From an uncultured Bacteroidales bacterium (GTDB lineage Bacteria > Bacteroidota > Bacteroidia > Bacteroidales > WCHB1-69), in NCBI GenBank assembly GCA_934699095.1, contig CAKUVI010000010.1, forward strand, positions 1 through 64,000: a stretch of DNA of 64,000 bases, read 5' to 3'. The translations under genes and the position numbers were made by a program. This document shows positions 57,674-64,000 of this stretch, one piece after another. The notes under the pieces were generated by a model. The model was not told the DNA's origin. It saw nothing but the letters and a program-made list of their open reading frames with translations, and did no database searches. Numbering within the stretch: position 1 is the first letter of the stretch; every line of letters begins with the position of its first letter.

Positions 57674-59773
57674 TTATTTGCCTTCGGAGGGTTTCAGCCA
57701 CTGGTCGAGCCAGCGGAAAAATTCGCGTTGCCACAACATGGCGTTTTGCGGAGATGTAACAAAGTGGCACTCGTCAGGGAAGTAGAGAAAACGGCTCGGG
57801 ATTCCCTGCATCTGTGCGGCGTCGAAAGCCTGCATGCCTTCAGTGTACGGTATTCTGAAATCCTTGCCGCCATGGATGACCAAAATAGGAGTATCCCAGT
57901 TACCCACAAACTTGTGCGGTGAGAAACTGTAACTCTTCGGTACAGGAGTTTTCCAATAAGGACCTTCAATATCATGATTTGCGAAGAACAGTTCTTCGGT
58001 TGTGCCATACCAGCTCTCAAAGTTGAACATGCCGCAGTGTGCGATGAAGGCCTTGAAGCGTTTCTGATGGTGTCCGGCCAGCCAATAGACTGAGAAACCG
58101 CCGTAGCTTGCGCCAACACAGCCCAGTCTGTTCTCGTCCACATAAGGTTCCTTGGCCACATCGTCGATGGCGGCGAGGTAATCCTTCATGTTCTGCCCGC
58201 CATAATCACCGCTGATCTGATTATTCCATTCACTTCCAAAACCCGGAAGACCGCGGCGGTTAGGCGCTACCACGATATAATCGTGTGCAGCCATCATTTG
58301 GAAATTCCAACGATATGAGAAAAACTGGCTAACAGGAGATTGCGGACCACCCTCGCAGTACAACAGCGCCGGATAAGTCTTTGTGGAATCAAAATTCGGC
58401 GGAAGTATCACCCAAACCAGCATCTGCTTGCCATCGGTGGTTTTAACCCAACGTTTAACCGTCTTACCCATTGTTATCTTGTCGAGCACATCATTATTGA
58501 TGGCACTGATCTGTTTCACTGACTTGTTTTTGAGATTGACAGAATAGATTTCAGAAGGATTGGCGTGCGTGGTGCGGGTAACCACCAGCTGGTCGCCATT
58601 GGCAATCACTGTGTTATAGTCATAGTCGCCATCGGTTATCTGCTCAAAGGCACGTGACTCCAAATCCAAAGAATAGATCTGGTATGTTGCTTCCTTACAG
58701 CTTGTGAAATAGACCTTCCTTGAATCCTCGCTCCATGAGAAACCGGTGGCATCCTGATCAAAATCTGTGCTGTAATCCTCGGCTTGACCTGTTTCAAAAT
58801 CATAGATCATGAGACTGTGTTTTTCAGACTCGAAGCCATCGGTTTTCATATTCCACCAAACCATTTTCTTGCCGTTCGGGGAAATCACCGGGTCCATATC
58901 GTAACCTTTGTTGGGTTCAGTCAGGTTGATGGAAGTCTTGGTATTCAGGTCATACAGGAAAACGTCGGTGTTGGTGCTTTCCGCGAAGGCTTTGCCTGAG
59001 AGGGTTTTGCAGCAATATACGAGTTTGTTGCCGTCCGGGTGCCAGGAAATCTCCTCCATTCCGCCGAAAGGAGGGTTCGGGCAGTGGAATTTCTGTCCTT
59101 CAAGGATATCAACACCGTTGTTGAAAGACGGATAGTCGGCTACAAAGAGGTGACTGTATGTGCCGTCTGCCCAATAGTTCCAATGACGATACATGAGATC
59201 GTCGTAAATCATGGCGTTTGTATTGGGAAGGTCTGGATAGCGCTCTTCAATAGTAGGTTCAATTCTGACATTTTTGAAATAGCAGATGTGTTTCATGTCA
59301 GGGGCGTAACCGAAACCGTTGATGTCACCGTCCACATTGCTGATTGCCTTGGCATTTTTTCCGTCAGGATCGGCCTCCCATATCTGCACACCTTTGTCAT
59401 TGGGATAGAGGTATGCGATTTTTTTGCCGTCGGGGCGCCAGATAGGCTGCATCTCGCTCTCTTCTGACACGGTGATGCGCGTTGCCTCACCACCGGCAGC
59501 CGGCATTGTGTACAATTCTGTGTTGCCGCTGTTGGTCCTGTAGTCATAATAGGTCACTGCATAAAGCAGAGTCTTGCCGTCGGGTGAAACCTGAACATCG
59601 GAGAGACGCCCCATGTACCAGAGTATTTTCTCGTCCAGAACACCCTTTGAAAAATCGGGCACCTCACGGCTGTCTTTGTCTATGACAGAACTCGCAGCAC
59701 TATTCTTTTGTGCTTGTTTACAACTACTTACAATAATCATAAGCAATGTTAAATAGAAAAAAACTTTTTTCAT
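57674..59773 (-). CDS. S9-family (prolyl oligopeptidase/DPP-like) exported peptidase
   Basis: The 699-residue protein starts with a lipoprotein-type signal (MKKVFFYLTLLMIIVSSC, Cys18). Residues 50-420 form a WD40-like beta-propeller with repeated 'D-x-P-x-W-x-P-D-G-K-x-I' units (MQPIWRPDGKKIAYL, EISWHPDGNKLVYC, PVISPNGKKMVWW, GFSWSEDSRKVYF). The catalytic alpha/beta hydrolase has Ser556 (GASYGGF), Asp638 (HGGKDFRIP) and His670 (DECHFV). It is expected to cut short peptides in the periplasm or at the surface. It heads a transcript with the LptF/G gene. Confidence 0.93.
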   Translation of the reverse strand: MKKVFFYLTLLMIIVSSCKQAQKNSAASSVIDKDSREVPDFSKGVLDEKILWYMGRLSDVQVSPDGKTLLYAVTYYDYRTNSGNTELYTMPAAGGEATRITVSEESEMQPIWRPDGKKIAYLYPNDKGVQIWEADPDGKNAKAISNVDGDINGFGYAPDMKHICYFKNVRIEPTIEERYPDLPNTNAMIYDDLMYRHWNYWADGTYSHLFVADYPSFNNGVDILEGQKFHCPNPPFGGMEEISWHPDGNKLVYCCKTLSGKAFAESTNTDVFLYDLNTKTSINLTEPNKGYDMDPVISPNGKKMVWWNMKTDGFESEKHSLMIYDFETGQAEDYSTDFDQDATGFSWSEDSRKVYFTSCKEATYQIYSLDLESRAFEQITDGDYDYNTVIANGDQLVVTRTTHANPSEIYSVNLKNKSVKQISAINNDVLDKITMGKTVKRWVKTTDGKQMLVWVILPPNFDSTKTYPALLYCEGGPQSPVSQFFSYRWNFQMMAAHDYIVVAPNRRGLPGFGSEWNNQISGDYGGQNMKDYLAAIDDVAKEPYVDENRLGCVGASYGGFSVYWLAGHHQKRFKAFIAHCGMFNFESWYGTTEELFFANHDIEGPYWKTPVPKSYSFSPHKFVGNWDTPILVIHGGKDFRIPYTEGMQAFDAAQMQGIPSRFLYFPDECHFVTSPQNAMLWQREFFRWLDQWLKPSEGK

Positions 59774-59816
59774 TTTTGGAATATTATATTATTAATTCAA
59801 TTTTCAAAACAAAGTG

Positions 59817-59824
59817 CGAAAGTA
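59817..59824 (-). promoter_or_regulatory. Weak -7 box (TACTTTCG) for the S9 peptidase
   Basis: One mismatch from TAnnTTTG on the minus strand, 44 bases upstream of the ATG at 59773. Confidence 0.3.
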
Positions 59825-59905
59825 CAAAAAATAAAAAAACTTTCTTTCAGAATATATGGCGAAAGTCAAAAAAAGGAACTTGTGTGATAGATACCTTATT
59901 TTTTG

Positions 59906-59913
59906 TATTTTTG
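59906..59913 (+). promoter_or_regulatory. -7 box (TATTTTTG) for the DUF1015 gene
   Basis: TAnnTTTG match 47 bases upstream of the ATG at 59961. Confidence 0.6.
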
Positions 59914-59960
59914 CCGTTTGAATTATCATTTAGTATAAACACATAAAAAAAAGAAAAGAT

Positions 59961-61214
59961 ATGTCAATCATTAAACCTTTTAAAGGATTCCGTCCTCCAA
60001 AAGAGATCGTTGAAAAATTAGCTTCTCGTCCATACGACGTTTTGAATTCAGAGGAAGCCCGCAAAGAAGCGGAAGGCAACCCATATTCACTTTTGCACGT
60101 CACAAAAGCTGAAATAGACCTGCCAGCAGGCACCGATGAGCACTCGCAAGCCGTTTACGACAAAGTTGTCGAGAATTACAACATGTTCAAGAAAAACGGA
60201 TGGCTGGTTCAAGATGAAGATGAGAAACTGTACATCTACGCTCAGACCATGGACGGCCGTACACAATATGGCATTGTTGCATGTGCATATTCTGAAGACT
60301 ACGTGAATGGTGTCATCAAAAAGCACGAGCTCACACGTAAAGACAAGGAAGAAGACCGCATGATTCACGTGAGAATCACCAATGCCAATGTGGAGCCTGT
60401 CTTCTTTGCATATCCAGCACACAAAGAAATTGACGAGATCGTAGCAAATATCGTCAAGAATCAGAAGCCGGTTTACGACTTCGTGGCAAAGGAAGATGGT
60501 TTCGGCCACACATTCTGGGTAATCGACGACAAAGCCACCATCAACCGCATTGTGGAGATCTTCGCAAATGAGATTCCTGCAATGTACATTGCCGACGGCC
60601 ACCACCGCTCAGCTGCCGCAGCTCTCGTTGGCCAGGAGAAAAAGAGAAACAACCCTAACCACACAGGCAAGGAAGAGTACAACTACTTCATGACCGTTAT
60701 CTTCCCTGACAACCAACTTAAGATTATCGACTACAACCGCGTGGTAAAAGACCTTAACGGAAACACCCCTGAAGAGTTCATCGCAAAGCTTCAGGACGCA
60801 TTTGTTGTTGAAAAGATGGGCGCTGACATCTACAAACCAACAAAACTTCACGAGTTCAGCATGTATCTCGGTGGTGAATGGTACAAGATGACTGCAAAAG
60901 AAGGCACCTATAACGACCAAGATCCTATCGGTGTGCTTGATGTTACAATCCTATCTAATTTGGTGTTAGACAAGATTCTCGGCATCAAGGATCTGCGCAC
61001 CGACAAACGTATTGACTTCGTGGGCGGTATCCGCGGATTGGGCGAATTGAAACGCCGCGTTGACAACGGTGAGATGAAAGTGGCATTCGCACTTTACCCT
61101 GTTTCAATGAAACAACTCATCGACATCGCAGATTCTGGCAACATCATGCCTCCAAAAACCACATGGTTTGAACCTAAATTGCGTTCTGGTCTCGTAATTC
61201 ACGAATTAGAGTAG
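59961..61214 (+). CDS. DUF1015-family protein
   Basis: In this 417-residue protein the family is identified by IIKPFKGFRPPKEIVEKLASRPYDVLN at the N-terminus, the central ADGHHRSAAAALVGQ, and the C-terminal DFVGGIRGLGELKRRVDNGE with VAFALYPVSMKQLIDIAD ... MPPKTTWFEPKLRSGL. Cytosolic. The family has no proven function that I can name with certainty; GHHR and the PPKTT end suggest a nucleotide or phosphate ligand. The glycosyltransferase gene begins 5 bases after its stop. Confidence 0.92.
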   Translation: MSIIKPFKGFRPPKEIVEKLASRPYDVLNSEEARKEAEGNPYSLLHVTKAEIDLPAGTDEHSQAVYDKVVENYNMFKKNGWLVQDEDEKLYIYAQTMDGRTQYGIVACAYSEDYVNGVIKKHELTRKDKEEDRMIHVRITNANVEPVFFAYPAHKEIDEIVANIVKNQKPVYDFVAKEDGFGHTFWVIDDKATINRIVEIFANEIPAMYIADGHHRSAAAALVGQEKKRNNPNHTGKEEYNYFMTVIFPDNQLKIIDYNRVVKDLNGNTPEEFIAKLQDAFVVEKMGADIYKPTKLHEFSMYLGGEWYKMTAKEGTYNDQDPIGVLDVTILSNLVLDKILGIKDLRTDKRIDFVGGIRGLGELKRRVDNGEMKVAFALYPVSMKQLIDIADSGNIMPPKTTWFEPKLRSGLVIHELE

Positions 61215-61219
61215 AAAAT

Positions 61220-62143
61220 ATGTTCAAAGTTCCTGTATTACTTATATTATACAATAGGATAGAGGAAACACACGACGTATTTCAAGTACTACGTACGGTG
61301 CAGCCGACCCAATTGTATGTTGCCGGCGACGCTCCCATCCAAGGCGACGTCCTCGACACGATGCACGTATATCAGACGCGCGCAGTCATACAACCTGAGT
61401 GGCCGTGCCAAGTTCATAAATTATGGCAAGATAATCATCTGGGTAAATCCCAGATGATTTATACTGCCATTAAGTGGTTTTTCGACCACGAAGAGGAAGG
61501 CATCATCCTCTTTGAAGACACTGTCCCAGGCTATGACTTCTTCCCCTACTGCGAACAACTCCTCGAAAAATATCGCAACGACAAACAAATATTCAGCATT
61601 AACGGATCCTATCTTAGACACAGAAGTAGAAAGAGATACAAAAAACGCATGAAAAAGGGACTCTCCTCCTATTTCTTCTCAGCTTACGCCTCAACATGGG
61701 GCTTTGCCACATGGAAAAACAGATGGACCGACTTCTCCTTGTCGCTTGATCAATACTCCAAAGACAACTTCGAACAGATCGTTAGTCCTTATATGAAAAA
61801 GAACAAACAAAAAATATACTGGATTAACAGGTTCAACATTATCAAAAAACAGAAAAAACCTTATTGGGCATACCAATACAATTTTCATATCTGGGCACAC
61901 CAAGGCCTCTGCATCTCTCCTTATCTCAACTTGGTAACTAACCTCGGCTTCAAAAAACAAGATCAAAGGAAACTACGCAGACTTCGCAGAAATGCCTACC
62001 CGATAATGCCTCTCACCCACCCCGACTCAGTGTCACAAGATTTTAAGGAAGACAAGTACATGTTTAAACACCTATTCAAAAGAGCTTATCTTACCTTGTT
62101 CAAAGAGTGGTTGAATTTGTCAGGAAACAAACAAAACCAATAA
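61220..62143 (+). CDS. Glycosyltransferase-like protein (GT-A, nucleotide-sugar type)
   Basis: This 307-residue protein begins VPVLLILYNRIEETHDVFQVL, the first strand and helix of GT-A folds, followed by QLYVAGDAPI, and then DNHLGKSQMIYTAIKWFFDHEEEGIILFEDTVPG. In this family EDD is the usual DXD-like motif; here FEDTVP is in its place, so metal binding may differ. WGFATWKNRW is a further family match. It has no signal or membrane segment; it probably acts on surface glycans. It starts 5 bases after the DUF1015 gene. Confidence 0.78.
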   Translation: MFKVPVLLILYNRIEETHDVFQVLRTVQPTQLYVAGDAPIQGDVLDTMHVYQTRAVIQPEWPCQVHKLWQDNHLGKSQMIYTAIKWFFDHEEEGIILFEDTVPGYDFFPYCEQLLEKYRNDKQIFSINGSYLRHRSRKRYKKRMKKGLSSYFFSAYASTWGFATWKNRWTDFSLSLDQYSKDNFEQIVSPYMKKNKQKIYWINRFNIIKKQKKPYWAYQYNFHIWAHQGLCISPYLNLVTNLGFKKQDQRKLRRLRRNAYPIMPLTHPDSVSQDFKEDKYMFKHLFKRAYLTLFKEWLNLSGNKQNQ

Positions 62144-62165
62144 TATTTTGCAAACTAAAGCTCAA

Positions 62166-64000
62166 ATGACGTTTATACTTCTGTATATTGCGTCACTATT
62201 TTTTCTTCCTACAAACTCTATCCAAGCAGATAACAATAAAATGTCTGCAACCTTTGGTTTATCGTCTTTTACTAACGACACAATTTCTCCCTGCATTGAA
62301 GCACACGATTCAATTGCAGAAATTGAGATTGAAGGAACTCCTATTCCTCATTTCGCGTCAGAAAATCCATACATTTCATTAACTTTCAATAACATAGGAA
62401 ATGCCACACTCGACGCACCGTATCATATCACATTGTTCAAAAACGGTTTCGGCGAAGAAATAATGAAGATTGACACCTTCAACGAGAATATCGCCCCGAA
62501 TTCTTCGGTAACGAAAAATATCTTTCTTGATTTTGATGAAATTTGCGACGGAAGCGCTTCATCCATAGTGGTTGTGGTGAACTGCAACGGCGCCGGTATC
62601 GCTCAAAACGGTGAATTGCAACAGGAGTGCGATGTAAACAACAATATCGGAAATGTCTCTATAACAGAACACGACGCCATCATTTCGGGCCCGACTTACA
62701 TCTGCGAAGGCGAAACCGCCACACTGACCTGCAGTCAAGCCGATCAATACCTTTGGAACAACGGCGCAACCACACAGTCAATATCAGTAAGCGGAAATGG
62801 AACTTATTCTGTAATAGCATATTATAACGACGGTTGTCCTTCAACAACACCAAACCACAATACTTTTGTCCCAGACAATCCGATAATTGGCTCCTATTTA
62901 GATGACATGATAGCCGGTCATGAATACGAAGCCACGGCAGGGGAAGATACAGATAATAATTTGCAACTTTCACATTCATCCGCCGTGAAAGTTGTTAAGG
63001 ACACTGTATTTCTCCCTGACGGCAAAGACTGCGGTGAAGGTTGCTCCTACTTGGCACATTTCACATTTGAAGGCTTCAACGACACCACAACAATAACAGA
63101 TGTTGAACAGATCTACTATCTGCGACTCAATTTGGAACACTCTTACATCGGAGACTTATACATCAACCTGTCATGTCCGAACGGACAGAACGCAACAATC
63201 CTGAAAAAAGCAGCATCTACGGGTTGGTCAGACTGTCTTTCAGAAATACCTAACACTGCAATAGGCTGGCAGTCAGGGTCTAACAAAAAAGATGCTTTTT
63301 TAGGCGACGCATTCGACCACCATGATGTTTCAAATTACTGCGATCCGACATTATATCTCAACAAGCCTGGCAATGGTTGGAACTACTGCTGGTCGAACAA
63401 CACATCACAAGGATACCAATATGCAAATTCCGATGGAAGTTTGATTTACAGGAGCGCCAATGTTCACAACGGAAAAGTGGATTCCTCAAATGTTCAAAAC
63501 GGAACACAGTTTTACCATCCAGACGAATCCTTCGAACAGTTGGTAGGATGCCCTATAAACGGCACGTGGACTGTTGAAGTCATAGATGGCCTGTCGAATG
63601 ATAACGGCTACATTTTTGAATGCGAAATCGCCATTGACGACATCCTGTTTCCTACCCATATTCTTCCTATTGAGACTATTACGATGTCTGAGCCATGGAC
63701 CACACAAACATCCGACTCTACATTTCAGATTAATCCGCCATATTCACTTCAAGGCGATACTGTGGTAAATTACACATTCACAGTAACCGATATCAACGGT
63801 TGCTCGTTTGATGACACCGTTGCCGTGAACATCTTCGCCAATAAATTCTCCGATCTCTACGACACAATCCACAGCACCTCTTTGCCATTCTCCTGGAATG
63901 GCGAGATTTTCACCTCGGCTGGAAGCAAAACAACCTTAAACCAAACTCAAAACGGCGCCGACAGTATCACAACCCTGCACCTTTCTGTTATCTACACTTT
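62166..64000 (+). CDS. Large secreted surface protein with a P/Homo B-type domain, runs off the right edge
   Basis: From ATG at 62166 the frame is open to base 64000 (611 codons). It has a signal peptide (MTFILLYIASLFFLPTNSIQA), a CARDB-like adhesion region (ITLFKNGFGEEIMKID), and a PKD/Ig-like unit (ICEGETATLTCSQADQYLWN). A domain like the proprotein-convertase P domain (about 310-495: LRLNLEHSYIGDLYINLSCP, GTWTVEVIDGLSND) follows. The last visible unit (YDTIHSTSLPFSWNGE ... DSITTLHLSV) is the start of the DSIxTLHLxV repeats frequent in Bacteroidota gliding/adhesion proteins. A T9SS tail beyond the edge is likely. It follows the glycosyltransferase by 22 bases. Confidence 0.85.
   Translation, partial: MTFILLYIASLFFLPTNSIQADNNKMSATFGLSSFTNDTISPCIEAHDSIAEIEIEGTPIPHFASENPYISLTFNNIGNATLDAPYHITLFKNGFGEEIMKIDTFNENIAPNSSVTKNIFLDFDEICDGSASSIVVVVNCNGAGIAQNGELQQECDVNNNIGNVSITEHDAIISGPTYICEGETATLTCSQADQYLWNNGATTQSISVSGNGTYSVIAYYNDGCPSTTPNHNTFVPDNPIIGSYLDDMIAGHEYEATAGEDTDNNLQLSHSSAVKVVKDTVFLPDGKDCGEGCSYLAHFTFEGFNDTTTITDVEQIYYLRLNLEHSYIGDLYINLSCPNGQNATILKKAASTGWSDCLSEIPNTAIGWQSGSNKKDAFLGDAFDHHDVSNYCDPTLYLNKPGNGWNYCWSNNTSQGYQYANSDGSLIYRSANVHNGKVDSSNVQNGTQFYHPDESFEQLVGCPINGTWTVEVIDGLSNDNGYIFECEIAIDDILFPTHILPIETITMSEPWTTQTSDSTFQINPPYSLQGDTVVNYTFTVTDINGCSFDDTVAVNIFANKFSDLYDTIHSTSLPFSWNGEIFTSAGSKTTLNQTQNGADSITTLHLSVIYT

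Noticed and set aside
1..64000. CRISPR arrays, rRNA genes, integrase or prophage structural genes
   Set aside because: No regularly spaced repeats of CRISPR type, no rRNA, no integrase and no phage structural genes were recognised anywhere in the window.

Overview
The window looks like a chromosomal segment of an uncultured Bacteroidales/Bacteroidota bacterium. The basis is the TAnnTTTG-type -7 promoter box in front of many genes, two TonB-dependent receptors with carboxypeptidase-regulatory-like N-termini, PorV-like and T9SS-cargo-like proteins, many SPII lipoproteins, and housekeeping genes (infC-rpmI-rplT, purA, miaB, trxA, greA) of the kind usual in that phylum. No taxon below order can be fixed from the sequence alone.

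Layout. 1-2.9 kb: cell-surface genes on the minus strand (a truncated subtilisin-family protease, a small lipoprotein with a broken partial copy beside it, an outer-membrane-like protein). 3-4.4 kb: the infC-rpmI-rplT translation operon, whose IF-3 gene has no possible AUG start. 4.4-18.4 kb: mostly core or cell-envelope genes (C-terminal processing protease, a YD-repeat protein with a radical-SAM enzyme, a split chromate transporter, a Fur-family regulator, tRNA-Asp, a TonB receptor, purA, a tandem TldD-like protein with a degraded metal motif, a lipoprotein with a TetR-like regulator).

18.9-35.6 kb is an accessory, defence-rich island. A WYL regulator gene is cut at a degenerate IS30 element. 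Behind it lies a tightly coupled four-gene operon: a C5 DNA methyltransferase, a double-GHKL (MORC/Hsp90-like plus histidine-kinase) ATPase, a response regulator and a caspase/CHAT-like cysteine peptidase. This is the best candidate here for an undescribed defence or signalling system. Next comes an M.HpaII/HpaII-like restriction-modification pair. Each methyltransferase is preceded by a 24-28-codon stub of another C5 methyltransferase that stops just after motif I. The rest of the island is a patchwork of G+C-rich and A+T-rich genes: a TSCPD protein, a membrane protein, a Fic protein lacking its catalytic His, YqaE/Pmp3, a DUF1016 nuclease, MutT, a PheC-like dehydratase, a macrodomain-like phage protein, Vsr with a repeat inserted in its zinc loop, a GNAT and an AAA ATPase.

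35.6-41.8 kb: lipoprotein, CDF efflux, TrmO, MiaB, thioredoxin and a POT peptide transporter, closed by a strong bidirectional terminator. 41.9-45.4 kb: a three-gene minus-strand cluster (nucleotidyltransferase-aminotransferase fusion, octopine-dehydrogenase-like enzyme, LicD) that probably makes and attaches a CDP-activated amine to a surface glycan; its long leader carries a large imperfect palindrome. 45.7-64 kb: greA-hit, a TonB receptor/giant exoprotein/PorV-like operon, an S9 peptidase with an LptF/G permease, a DUF1015 protein, a glycosyltransferase, and the start of a large P-domain surface protein that runs off the right edge.
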